From CBCPMX01 sp965120355 (GTDB taxonomy: Bacteria; Bacillota; Clostridia; Oscillospirales; Oscillospiraceae): a stretch of DNA of 64,000 bases. The position numbers and the translations under genes were made by a program. The notes beneath the pieces are model-generated. The model saw nothing but the letters and a program-made list of their open reading frames with translations, searched no databases and was not told the DNA's origin. Shown here in pieces: positions 50,739 through 58,337 of the stretch (position 1 is its first letter; each line of letters begins with the position of its first letter). Location of the stretch: contig CBCPMX010000099.1 in NCBI GenBank assembly GCA_965120355.1, positions 1-64,000 of the forward strand. Direction: 5' to 3'.

Positions 50739-50909
50739 CTGCTTGCAGAGGCTGGCTACCAGCTGCCGCATTTCCTGCTTGGAGGTTACGCTGTGCGTAC
50801 GCTGGATGACGGCCCTCTTGTCTGCTTCTGACAGAGATTCGAACTGTTTCATTGCGGCTTCATTTTGGGCGAGCGCCATGCCGAAACCCAGAGGAAGGTC
50901 TATATTCAC
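50721..50909 (-). CDS. Small conserved-looking protein, 62 residues, unknown
   Basis: Starts at GTG 50909 (MNIDLPLGFGMALAQNEAAM) after GAGGTGAT; then FESLSEADKRAVIQRTHSV and SKQEMRQLVASL. Helical, with the pattern of a small family seen in accessory DNA of gut Clostridia (from memory, not checked). 56 bases after the next small gene; its stop lies in a terminator loop. Confidence 0.7.
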   Translation of the reverse strand: MNIDLPLGFGMALAQNEAAMKQFESLSEADKRAVIQRTHSVTSKQEMRQLVASLCKQGDGHA

Positions 50910-50964
50910 TATGATCACCTCGATATTGTATCCATGAGCCCAATAGAGGCGCCCGATCCGGGCG

Positions 50965-51225
50965 TTACGGATTCTCCAGGTCAGCTGCCGGGATGTCGTT
51001 TTCCAGGTTGTCCCGAGCCAGATCGGTGTCGATCTCCGGGTAGAGGCTGGATGGAATGGGGCGTTCATGAAAGACCTTCATCTCCGGTCCGGAGGTCCCG
51101 GAAATGATAGGGTTTGCCTTGACCTTTCCGCACTTTGCTTTTCCTTGGATTTCCGGGACCGGCGGAGCGCTGTTGCGGGGCTGTGTGTGGGTCCGCTCAG
51201 GGCGGGCCATTCCTTGCTTTGCCAT
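50965..51225 (-). CDS. Small hydrophilic protein, 86 residues, unknown
   Basis: MAKQGMARPERTHTQPRN, VPEIQGKAKCGKVKANPIIS and DTDLARDNLENDIPAADL: Pro-, Lys- and Asn-rich, without hydrophobic core, probably disordered. The RBS GAGGTGG is well placed. The composition resembles short proteins carried by integrative elements in gut Firmicutes (inference). It forms a unit with the 62-residue gene. Confidence 0.7.
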   Translation of the reverse strand: MAKQGMARPERTHTQPRNSAPPVPEIQGKAKCGKVKANPIISGTSGPEMKVFHERPIPSSLYPEIDTDLARDNLENDIPAADLENP

Positions 51226-51605
51226 AAAACCACCTCAAAGATAGGATTTCTCAGGGCGATCAAAATATGCGTGAAACAAGCGGAACATTTAGGGCCAATA
51301 CCATGCAAGGAGGGCTGACATGAGGCGGTGAAATAAAATGGCTTAAGCGGCGCTTTACCCAGGGCCGTCAAACGCTCCCGACAGCCGGTGTATTGGGGAA
51401 AGCATACGAGAATGTATGAGCAGTGGTATCATTGGTGTGGGATGGCAAAGCGATGATGCTGTGCATTTTTCAGAAAAAAGGGGCGGAGCGGTTTGGCGCG
51501 CCTGAACGAGGAATGCCTTGCCCGGTCAGTGGTGCGGAAAATCCATATGAGGCATGGCGGTTGAAGCTTCATTGCCCTGCCGGCAGCGGAAGCGGTGGAG
51601 GGGGG
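51226..51605. other. Region without a supported gene in the small-gene island
   Basis: About 380 bases between two minus-strand small genes. A 99-codon plus-strand frame (51423-51722) overlaps the DUF6774-like gene and looks like a shadow. Nothing else recognised. Confidence 0.5.
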
Positions 51606-51782
51606 TCAAGAACTTTGGCCAGAGTGTTTTTCGAAACGTGCGCGCTGGGCAGAGATCGTGGCGAGCGTATCGCCCAATTGCGTGAACAGCGCGGCAAGAA
51701 GATTGAGGTCCTCATCAGATAAATGCTGCGCAAGGAGATTGGCCAGCGCCGTGACGCACATGGTTAATTCAAATGGGTCCAT
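51606..51782 (-). CDS. DUF6774-like small protein
   Basis: 58 residues from ATG 51782 with GGAGG eight bases upstream. MDPFELTMCVTALANLLAQ and LAALFTQLGDTLATISAQRA match the short helical DUF6774 family as I remember it. Function unknown. Confidence 0.7.
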   Translation of the reverse strand: MDPFELTMCVTALANLLAQHLSDEDLNLLAALFTQLGDTLATISAQRARFEKHSGQSS

Positions 51783-51932
51783 AGAATCACCCTCCATACT
51801 TAGCGTATGCGGATTTGCAAGGACAGAGAAGCGAGGAAAAGGAGGGGATACACGAAATTGACATCGCTGCGGAGAACCAGCGCTGATACGGCTTTATCAA
51901 TGATATGAGGTTATAAAAGGCCATAGGCATAG

Positions 51933-51967
51933 AAACAGCCTGTAGTCATGGAAACTACAGGCTGTTT
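51933..51967. terminator. Bidirectional terminator-like hairpin
   Basis: 14-bp perfect stem AAACAGCCTGTAGT/ACTACAGGCTGTTT with a 7-base loop (CATGGAA), then TTAT. No plus-strand gene ends here, so it may mark a lost gene or serve the minus strand. Confidence 0.6.
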
Positions 51968-52102
51968 TATGGCAGGAGCGGAATAATAGGGCTTGAGGCG
52001 CACCGGCGCCCGGTACTGAACCGAAGCCCAGCGAAGCGGGGCTGGTTTAGAGGTTAAAAAGGCGGCGCAGCGGCGTGGGCGCGCTCTGATTTATAAAATT
52101 AT

Positions 52103-52141
52103 AAAAAAAGTCGGAGCAAGCGACACATAGCTTGCTCCGAC
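52103..52141 (-). terminator. Terminator of tRNA-Pro
   Basis: GTCGGAGCAAGC/GCTTGCTCCGAC, 8-base loop, then seven T and ATAA on the minus strand. Its arm GTCGGAG is also complementary to CTCCGAC at the tRNA 3' end, so an alternative hairpin across CCA is possible. Confidence 0.88.
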
Positions 52142-52142
52142 A

Positions 52143-52219
52143 TGGTCGGAGTGCCGGGATTCGAACCCGGGGCCTCTTGAACCCGAACCAAGCGCGATAC
52201 CAAACTTCGCCACACCCCG
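52143..52219 (-). tRNA. tRNA-Pro (anticodon CGG)
   Basis: 77 nt with encoded CCA. Acceptor CGGGGTG pairs with CACTCCG; anticodon loop TTCGGGT between CTTGG and TCAAG; T-loop GTTCGAATC. It has its own promoter and terminator. tRNA genes are frequent integration sites and the adjacent small genes would fit that. Confidence 0.95.
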
Positions 52220-52232
52220 ATTTAGCCCTATA

Positions 52233-52261
52233 AGTATACAGAAGTTTTTCGAAAATGTCAA
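52233..52261 (-). promoter_or_regulatory. Promoter of tRNA-Pro
   Basis: TTGACA (complement of 52256-52261), 17-base spacer, TATACT (complement of 52233-52238). Confidence 0.9.
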
Positions 52262-52333
52262 GTCTCCATTGAAAAAATTCCTGCGTATTTTGCTGCTGCG
52301 TGGGCAGAGCCTGCGGCTTCTTTGAAAATGATC

Positions 52334-52362
52334 TTTAAAATCAGTCAATTTTCCTGTATAAT
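52334..52362 (+). promoter_or_regulatory. Promoter of comEC
   Basis: TTTAAA (52334-52339), 17-base spacer, TATAAT (52357-52362). Confidence 0.65.
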
Positions 52363-52447
52363 GGGGATACTTTGTCAGGGGTGCCTGGATGGTGCGCAGG
52401 ATTGGAGCGGGCGTGTTCAGACAGCCCCCCTCGGGGAGGGAGCACAT

Positions 52448-54736
52448 ATGCGGGTTCTGGCAACGGCGGCGCTGGGGTTCAGCGCTGGGGTGCTGCTTTC
52501 GGTTTGCGGTTTGCCGGCAGGCGTGGGGCTGATTTGCGGCGCCGTGCTGGCGCTGGCGGGGCTGTTGACCGTGCTGCTGCGGCGTATGACTCTGCGGCGT
52601 ATGACTCTGCGGCGGATGACGCTGGTGTGCTTCGGCCTGGCGGCGGGACTGATCTGGACGCAGATCTATTCCTGGCTGTTTTTGGCTCCGGCGCAGACGC
52701 TGACCGGTGACGCCAGAACGCTTTGGGCTACGGTGATCGAGTATCCTTCGGAGACTGCTTACGGATGTGCCGTCACGGTGCGGCTGTCTGACGGCGAAAC
52801 AGAGGCCAAGGCGGCATTGTATCTGGATGCAGAAGCAATGGAACTGGAACCTGGGGATATGCTGCGTGTGACGGCAAGGGTTCAGGCGGCGGATGCGGCG
52901 GAGAGTGACTACCAAAAGACCCAGGGTGTTTTTCTTGTGGCCTACGGCGATGGATATGAGATGGTGACGAAGTATGGTGCGGGCGGCTGGCGGTATTTTC
53001 CGGCCTATATTAACCACGCCGTGCAGGAACGCATTCGTGCAATTTTCCCGGAGGACACAGCGCCGTTGCTGCTGGCCCTGCTTACTGGGGAAAAGGGAGA
53101 GCTGTCCGATGCGGCTGTCAGCGATATGAAAACGGCTGGAGACTATCATGCTGTGGCCATTTCCGGCATGCATGTTTCCATCCTGGTGGGTTTCCTGAGC
53201 CTGCTGATCCGGAGAAAACGACGGCGTGCGCTGGTGGGCATTCCGGTGGTGCTGAGTTTTCTGCTGATCATCGGCAATGCGCCTGGCGTGACCCGCGCAT
53301 CCATTATGCAGATTATTGTTCTGTCCGCGGCGCTGCTGCAGCGGGAGTATGACGCGCCCACTGCCCTGGGGGTTGCCGCGGTGGTCATGCTGCTGCAGAA
53401 CCCCTGGGCTGCAGTCAACACCGGCGCGCAGCTCAGTTTTGCATCCACGGCGGGAATCCTGCTGTGTGCTTCCCGGATCTACAGCAGTCTGAGCAGCGAA
53501 CCACTGCCCAGAAAATTGCTGGCGCATCAAAAACGCCTGGTCCGGGTGGGCAGATCCCTGCGGAATGCTGCGGCCGCGTCTTTGTCCACGTCTCTGGGCG
53601 CATTGGTCTTTTCTACGCCGCTGATGGCGTATTATTTTGGGACGGTTTCGCTGGTCAGCATCCTGACCAATCTGGTGGCGCTCTGGTCGATTACGGCCTG
53701 CTTTGCCCTTGGCCTGGCGGCGGTGGTGCTGTCTGTTGTGCTGCGGCCGCTGGGAACTGCGCTGGCGTGGGTTTGCGGGTGGCCGGCGCGATATTTCCTG
53801 TGGGTAACGGCGCTGATGGCGAAACTGCCATTTGCATCGGTCAGCGTCTCCTCGCCGTATATCCTGGCCTGGTTGGCGTTCCTCTATGTTCTGGCTTTGA
53901 TCCTGCTGTTTGTGAAGGAGAAGCAGCGGGCGCGGAAACGGCCGCTGGTGCCATTGTGTGCGGCGGTACTGACGTTAGGTGTCTGCCTGCTGCTGTCCGC
54001 GGTCAGTTACACCTCTGCCGGCTTTTCTTTTTCCGTCCTGGATGTGGGACAGGGACAGTGCCTTGTGCTGTATACGGAGGGCGTCAATGTGATGATTGAC
54101 TGCGGCGGTGACGGCAATGCCGGGGAGACTGCCGCTCAGTTCCTGACTGCCAATGGCCAGATGCAGTTGGATGTGCTGATGCTGACGCACTTTGACTCGG
54201 ATCATTGCAATGGGGTGACAGAGCTTTTGCGCCGCATCCCCACGGCGGCGTTGTATGTGCCGCAGATTGAGGACGATTCCGGCAACCGGCAGAAGATTCT
54301 GGCTGCCGCTGCGGAATATCAGGTGCCGGTCTACGCTGTGACAGAGGATACAACTTTGATTTTTGGAGAAAGCGGGCTGCAGATTTTCGCGCCAGTGAGT
54401 ACTGTGGGAGACAATGAGGCCTGTCTCAGCGCTCTGTTCACCTATGGCGAATTTGACGTCCTGGTGACCGGGGACATGGATCTGAGCGCGGAGGCCAGGC
54501 TGCTGCGGCTCCACTCGCTGCCGGATATTGAATTGTTGGTGGTGGGACACCATGGTTCCAAATACGCCACGGGGGAGACATTGCTGGAGACTGTCCGGCC
54601 GGAGCTGGCTGTAATTTCTGTCGGCGCAGACAACCACTATGGCCATCCCACGCAGGAGACTTTGGACCGGCTCACCGCTGCCGGCGCGCAGATCTACCGC
54701 ACCGATGAGTGCGGTACCGTCACAATCAGGAGGTAA
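52448..54736 (+). CDS. comEC: ComEC/Rec2 family DNA uptake channel
   Basis: A 762-residue polytopic protein: two N-terminal helices, an OB-like DUF4131 region (about 80-190), the Competence domain membrane core (about 225-510, with HAVAISGMHVSILVGF) and a C-terminal metallo-beta-lactamase domain with LTHFDSDHCNG and VGHHGSKYATGE. It moves single-stranded DNA across the membrane in natural competence. ATG 52448 with GGGAGGG upstream. Followed six bases later by holA. No other com gene is in the window. Confidence 0.92.
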   Translation: MRVLATAALGFSAGVLLSVCGLPAGVGLICGAVLALAGLLTVLLRRMTLRRMTLRRMTLVCFGLAAGLIWTQIYSWLFLAPAQTLTGDARTLWATVIEYPSETAYGCAVTVRLSDGETEAKAALYLDAEAMELEPGDMLRVTARVQAADAAESDYQKTQGVFLVAYGDGYEMVTKYGAGGWRYFPAYINHAVQERIRAIFPEDTAPLLLALLTGEKGELSDAAVSDMKTAGDYHAVAISGMHVSILVGFLSLLIRRKRRRALVGIPVVLSFLLIIGNAPGVTRASIMQIIVLSAALLQREYDAPTALGVAAVVMLLQNPWAAVNTGAQLSFASTAGILLCASRIYSSLSSEPLPRKLLAHQKRLVRVGRSLRNAAAASLSTSLGALVFSTPLMAYYFGTVSLVSILTNLVALWSITACFALGLAAVVLSVVLRPLGTALAWVCGWPARYFLWVTALMAKLPFASVSVSSPYILAWLAFLYVLALILLFVKEKQRARKRPLVPLCAAVLTLGVCLLLSAVSYTSAGFSFSVLDVGQGQCLVLYTEGVNVMIDCGGDGNAGETAAQFLTANGQMQLDVLMLTHFDSDHCNGVTELLRRIPTAALYVPQIEDDSGNRQKILAAAAEYQVPVYAVTEDTTLIFGESGLQIFAPVSTVGDNEACLSALFTYGEFDVLVTGDMDLSAEARLLRLHSLPDIELLVVGHHGSKYATGETLLETVRPELAVISVGADNHYGHPTQETLDRLTAAGAQIYRTDECGTVTIRR
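52577..52621 (+). repeat. 15-base tandem repeat (three copies) in comEC
   Basis: CTGCGGCGTATGACT repeated at 52577, 52592 and, with two changes, 52607, encoding LRRMT three times between the first two membrane helices. Copy number changes stay in frame. Confidence 0.85.
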
Positions 54737-54742
54737 CTGTCC

Positions 54743-55792
54743 ATGGCAAAAAAGAATACAGATCATGCCGCCGGGTTGAGTGCCCTGAAATCGGCTTTGA
54801 AAACCGGGAGCTTTGCCCGCCTTTACCTGCTTTATGGGCAAGAGGCATATCTGCGGGAGTACTATCTGGGGCAGCTGCGGAAAAAGCTGGTGTCCGGCCC
54901 CGTGGAGGAATTCAACTACCACCGGTTCGATGGCAAGGGCATGGATCTGAATGAGCTGCAAAGCGCCGTGGAGATGCTGCCGATGATGGCGGACAAGACG
55001 CTGGTGGAAGTGGTGGACTACGACCTTTTCAAAGCGCCGGAGAGCGACCGGTCGCGGCTGGTGGAGATTTTTAGCGATCTGCCGGATTACTGCTGCCTGG
55101 TATTCGTATTTGACACTGTGGAATACCGGCCGGACGGGCGGCAGAGAAAGCTTACGGCTGCCATCCGGGAATATGGGCAGGTGGTGGAATTTGCGAAGCA
55201 GTCAGAGACGCTGCTGGCCGACTGGACCCGCCGCCGGTTTAAAGCCGCCGGCAAGGCCATTGATGACGATTTGTGCCGCTACCTGGTCTTTCTCACCGGG
55301 GGCTCCATGACTACCATGGGTTCGGAGATTGATAAGGTGGCTGCCTATGCTTCCGGGGTGCAAATCTCTCGCGCAGATATCGACGCTATGGTGGATCCGG
55401 TGCTGGACGCCCAGGTCTTTGATATTACCAACGCCATGGCCAACAAGAAATTCGACGTGGCGGTGCAGAAGCTGCGTGATATCTTTAAGCTGCAGCAGGA
55501 GCCTATCATGGTCTGTGCCGTCATCGGCAGCCAGCTGCGCCGCCTGCGCAGCGCCAGAGTGCTGATGGCGGCAGGCAAGGGAGCGGGAGAACTGATGAAG
55601 CTGTGTGGAATCGGCGACTACGCAGCCCGCCTGACCATGTCCGCAGCCCGCAAGTTTACCGACCAGTGGTGCAATATGGCCGTGGTGGCCGCTGCCGAGA
55701 CGGATTACCGGCTGAAAACCTCCTATGATGACGGTGAACGGCTGGTGGAGCTGCTGCTCATGACGCTGGCTCTGGAGGCAGGCCGTGGTTAG
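54743..55792 (+). CDS. holA: DNA polymerase III subunit delta
   Basis: A 349-residue clamp-loader delta subunit: ARLYLLYGQEAYLREYYLGQ, ADKTLVEVVDYD, and the C-terminal IGSQLRRLRSARVLMAAG. In its usual place after comEC. The AGGAGG lies over the comEC stop. Confidence 0.93.
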   Translation: MAKKNTDHAAGLSALKSALKTGSFARLYLLYGQEAYLREYYLGQLRKKLVSGPVEEFNYHRFDGKGMDLNELQSAVEMLPMMADKTLVEVVDYDLFKAPESDRSRLVEIFSDLPDYCCLVFVFDTVEYRPDGRQRKLTAAIREYGQVVEFAKQSETLLADWTRRRFKAAGKAIDDDLCRYLVFLTGGSMTTMGSEIDKVAAYASGVQISRADIDAMVDPVLDAQVFDITNAMANKKFDVAVQKLRDIFKLQQEPIMVCAVIGSQLRRLRSARVLMAAGKGAGELMKLCGIGDYAARLTMSAARKFTDQWCNMAVVAAAETDYRLKTSYDDGERLVELLLMTLALEAGRG

Positions 55793-56372
55793 AATCCGGC
55801 AGGCCATCGTCGTGGAGGGCCGCTATGACAAAAATACGCTGAAGCAGCTGGTGGATGCGCCGGTATTTGAGACCTCCGGCTTCGGCGTTATGCACGACAA
55901 AGAACTGCTGGCCCTACTGCGGCTGGCAGCGGAAAAACGGGGGCTCATTATCTTTACCGATTCCGACGGGGCTGGATTTGTGATTCGGAACTATCTCAAA
56001 GGGGCGCTGCCGAAGCAAGGCGTTCTGCACGCCTATATCCCGGATATTCCCGGCAAGGAGCGGCGGAAGCGGCAGCCCGGCAAGGAGGGCCTGCTGGGCG
56101 TGGAGGGCATGACGCCGGAGGTGATTCTCAAAGCATTGCGAGATGCCGGGGCGGATTTTGAAGGAGAGACCACGGCACATCGCACCCCGGAACTCACCAA
56201 GGCAGACCTGTATGCCCTGGGCCTGTCTGGAACGGCCAACAGCGCTGCCCGGCGGGCGCAGGTGATGCAGGCGTTGGGGCTGCCGCGCCACCTCAGTGCC
56301 AATGGGTTTCTCGATGCAGTGAACCTGATGTTTTGCAAAGAAGCGTTTGTGGAATTTGTGGAAACTTTGTGA
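55785..56372 (+). CDS. rnmV: Ribonuclease M5
   Basis: A 195-residue Toprim nuclease maturing 5S rRNA. The catalytic Glu lies in VEGRYDKNTLKQL and the acidic pair in IIFTDSDGAG; VEGMTPEVILKALRDAGA is characteristic. GTG 55785 with GGAGG, overlapping holA by eight bases. Confidence 0.93.
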   Translation: MVRIRQAIVVEGRYDKNTLKQLVDAPVFETSGFGVMHDKELLALLRLAAEKRGLIIFTDSDGAGFVIRNYLKGALPKQGVLHAYIPDIPGKERRKRQPGKEGLLGVEGMTPEVILKALRDAGADFEGETTAHRTPELTKADLYALGLSGTANSAARRAQVMQALGLPRHLSANGFLDAVNLMFCKEAFVEFVETL

Positions 56373-56387
56373 AGTGTGAAAAAACGC

Positions 56388-56416
56388 TTGACGGATCGTA
56401 AAAAATAGCTTATACT
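56388..56416 (+). promoter_or_regulatory. Promoter of the HD-domain gene
   Basis: TTGACG (56388-56393), 17-base spacer, TATACT (56411-56416). Confidence 0.8.
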
Positions 56417-56422
56417 GCCGTT

Positions 56423-56590
56423 GTTTCAGAATTCCGCTGTCTGGCGGCATCTGAGACTGTGCATTTGTTTGCAAAGCCCGGGCAATGCGGCCGAGTCAGC
56501 TGCCAGCATATGCTTGGCCCGAGCAGATTAAAATCCAGCTTCCCCGGCGCTTTTTGGCGCTTTCTGGGGGAAACTGTTTGGAGGAATTCC
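56423..56590 (+). ncRNA. Long structured 5' leader of the HD phosphohydrolase
   Basis: About 170 transcribed bases before the ATG with stems such as CCCC..GCGC..GCGC..GGGG near 56543-56575. GAATTCC near the 5' end (56431-56437) can pair with GGAATTC that overlaps the RBS. I do not match it to a known riboswitch; it may be only an untranslated leader. Confidence 0.4.
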
Positions 56591-57142
56591 ATGAAAGAAA
56601 CGCATAAGCAGCGCAAGCTGCGCCGGGAGCAGGAACTGCAGCAGGTACTGGAACCCATCTGCGCCAACGCCCGTGTGCGGGAGATGCGCTGTTTTACCCA
56701 ACACGGAGACACTTCGACGTATTTGCACTGCTATCGTGTGGCCTGGTACACTTACGGCTTCTGCCGCCGCTTTGGCCTCCACGCCGATGAGGCGGCTCGA
56801 GGCGCCATGCTTCATGATTTATTTTTGTACGATTGGCATCAGATGCAGATGCGGGGCATGGATCACGCCACGCAGCATCCTGCCATCGCCCTGCGCCATG
56901 CCAGCGCCGAGTTTCCGCTGACAGAAAAAGAGCAGGATATTATCCGCAACCACATGTGGCCGGTGACTCCGGAGATGCCTCGCTCCGCAGAGGGAAAGGT
57001 TGTCTGCATGATGGACAAATATGCCGCTGCTATGGAGGTCTTTTCCTACCTGTTCCGCCGGGTTCGTGACGCTCGGTACCGGTATTGGAATCTCCTGTTA
57101 CAGTGCAGTACGCTGCGCCGTTGGGAACCATGGATGGCATAA
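56591..57142 (+). CDS. HD-domain phosphohydrolase
   Basis: A 183-residue metal-dependent HD protein: HCYRVAWYTYGFCRRFG (first His), AMLHDLFLYDWH (HD), and IRNHMWPVTPEMPRSAEGK. The fold serves nucleotide or cyclic-dinucleotide hydrolases; substrate unknown. ATG 56591 has GGAGG five bases upstream. It has its own promoter and terminator. Confidence 0.85.
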   Translation: MKETHKQRKLRREQELQQVLEPICANARVREMRCFTQHGDTSTYLHCYRVAWYTYGFCRRFGLHADEAARGAMLHDLFLYDWHQMQMRGMDHATQHPAIALRHASAEFPLTEKEQDIIRNHMWPVTPEMPRSAEGKVVCMMDKYAAAMEVFSYLFRRVRDARYRYWNLLLQCSTLRRWEPWMA

Positions 57143-57174
57143 GATCCGTCGAAAGCTAGAAAGAAACCAGAAAG

Positions 57175-57222
57175 AAACTGCCCGCCCCGCTTTGCAGATC
57201 TGCAAAGCGGGGCGGGCAGTTT
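57175..57222. terminator. 48-base perfect palindrome, bidirectional terminator
   Basis: A fully self-complementary 24+24 sequence around AGATCT, flanked by A on the left and T on the right. It separates two convergent genes. Confidence 0.85.
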
Positions 57223-57227
57223 TATTG

Positions 57228-57467
57228 TCAGCTGTGCTCTTCCACAAAGGCGGAAGCGACGGCCGTCAGGAACAGTACCGTCAATGCCGCGTAGTTTAAT
57301 GACACTGCGTGGCGGAAGGCTGTGACCGTATGTACGCTGAAACCGCCGGACCGCCAGAGCAGCAGGACCGCCGCAAACAGCAGCGCCGCTGCAAGCTGCA
57401 GACCGGATTGCAGAATCCTGTAGGTCAGCGGTGTCATTTGCCGGAGTTTGTGCCAAACTCTGCGCAT
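57228..57467 (-). CDS. Small two-helix membrane protein, unknown
   Basis: 79 residues with hydrophobic segments LQLAAALLFAAVLLLW (about 22-37) and AALTVLFLTAVASAFV (about 60-75). RBS AGGAGG six bases before the ATG. No family recognised. Confidence 0.65.
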   Translation of the reverse strand: MRRVWHKLRQMTPLTYRILQSGLQLAAALLFAAVLLLWRSGGFSVHTVTAFRHAVSLNYAALTVLFLTAVASAFVEEHS

Positions 57468-57599
57468 GGGGTCCCTCCTGGTATGTATGGATTGGGATTG
57501 CGAAGCGTCTTTGCTCTGCGCTTGGATCGTACCACAGCGGACGGGCGGTGCGCAAGCCACAGATTTTGGAGATCCCACAAATCTGGGTTGTCATAAGTT

Positions 57600-57735
57600 T
57601 TCGACAAATTTCGCAGCAAAATCGAGAGAAAATCCAACTTTCTTTCCATAAAACCAATGGAGTTCCTGTAATTTGGATGAAATATACAAATCGTGTTGTC
57701 TAATTTTGTCGAATATACATACTTGCGATGTCGAA
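57600..57735 (+). promoter_or_regulatory. Three Spo0A-box-like sites upstream of the DUF6514 gene
   Basis: TGTCGAA, the 0A-box core, occurs at 57707-57713 and 57729-57735 on the plus strand (22 bases, two helical turns apart) and at 57600-57606 on the minus strand. The 57729 box lies inside the promoter spacer. Binding is inferred, not shown. Confidence 0.6.
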
Positions 57736-57751
57736 AAATAGGGTGTACACT
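57723..57751 (+). promoter_or_regulatory. Promoter of the DUF6514 gene
   Basis: TTGCGA (57723-57728), 17-base spacer, TACACT (57746-57751). A hairpin ACATTG/CAATGT follows near 57764-57780. Confidence 0.65.
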
Positions 57752-57809
57752 GGAACGCGCTTACATTGAAAAACAATGTAGGGAAGTAAAAATAAGGAGG
57801 AAAAGCGAA

Positions 57810-58079
57810 ATGAATAAATTCCTGTTTGCAACGAAAGAACTTTCTAATCCAGCTGATGGACGGCTGGAATATTACTTGCTCAGCGAACCGATGGAGGCGA
57901 TGGCAGCGGACAACTACGGCATCGAGGTAGTGCTGTTGCGGAACGGTGAGGAGGACCGGTGTCAGTGCCGGAATATTACGCCTGTGGGATCTCGGATCCT
58001 GGAATTGCTGACGGCGTTGATCCGGAACGCCGTGATGCCATGCCAGCTGCGGGACGTGGTCTGCGATCTGTTGGCATAA
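57810..58079 (+). CDS. DUF6514 family protein
   Basis: 89 residues: LEYYLLSEPMEAMAADNYGI, CRNITPVGSRILELLTAL and MPCQLRDVVCDLLA. This matches the DUF6514 family of Clostridia as I recall it; the function is unknown. AAGGAGG lies eight bases before the ATG. Spo0A-box-like sites upstream hint at stationary-phase or sporulation control. Confidence 0.75.
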   Translation: MNKFLFATKELSNPADGRLEYYLLSEPMEAMAADNYGIEVVLLRNGEEDRCQCRNITPVGSRILELLTALIRNAVMPCQLRDVVCDLLA

Positions 58080-58085
58080 AGCGGT

Positions 58086-58121
58086 GCGCCGCCCCACAGA
58101 AGAGGATCTGTGAGGCGGCGC
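58086..58121 (+). terminator. Hairpin after the DUF6514 gene
   Basis: GCGCCGCC/GGCGGCGC outer stem plus CACAGA/TCTGTG inner stem. No T-run. Confidence 0.55.
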
Positions 58122-58243
58122 GGGAATTCCCTGAAAATAGACAAACTCCATTTGGAACGGAACTTCTGACACAGGCGGTGTATCCGCGGTATGACATGAA
58201 AAAGATTTGCAGACTTTGCAGCGATTCGGTGTCCACAGGACTG

Positions 58244-58282
58244 CAATGCCGCTGCAATACACCAAGTATTGCAGCGGCATTG
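58244..58282. repeat. 17-bp perfect inverted repeat downstream of feoB
   Basis: CAATGCCGCTGCAATAC with its complement around loop ACCAA. The central 15 bases (58256-58270) recur at 363-377. No T-run on either side; may be a dispersed palindrome or an RNA-stabilising hairpin. Confidence 0.7.
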
Positions 58283-58337
58283 GGATTTGTGTGACAAAGG
58301 CAAGTTCCTGCCAGCAGTGCCAATACGCAAGCAGGGC

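Noticed and set aside
51423..51722. 99-codon plus-strand frame
   Set aside because: Overlaps the DUF6774-like gene antisense, Gly/Arg-rich, no RBS.
52577..52621. CRISPR-like repeat
   Set aside because: Three 15-base copies without spacers inside a coding frame: a tandem repeat, not a CRISPR array.
52091..53530. 479-codon minus-strand open frame through tRNA-Pro and comEC
   Set aside because: It reads through a tRNA gene and antisense to comEC, rich in Arg/His/Gln; not a gene.
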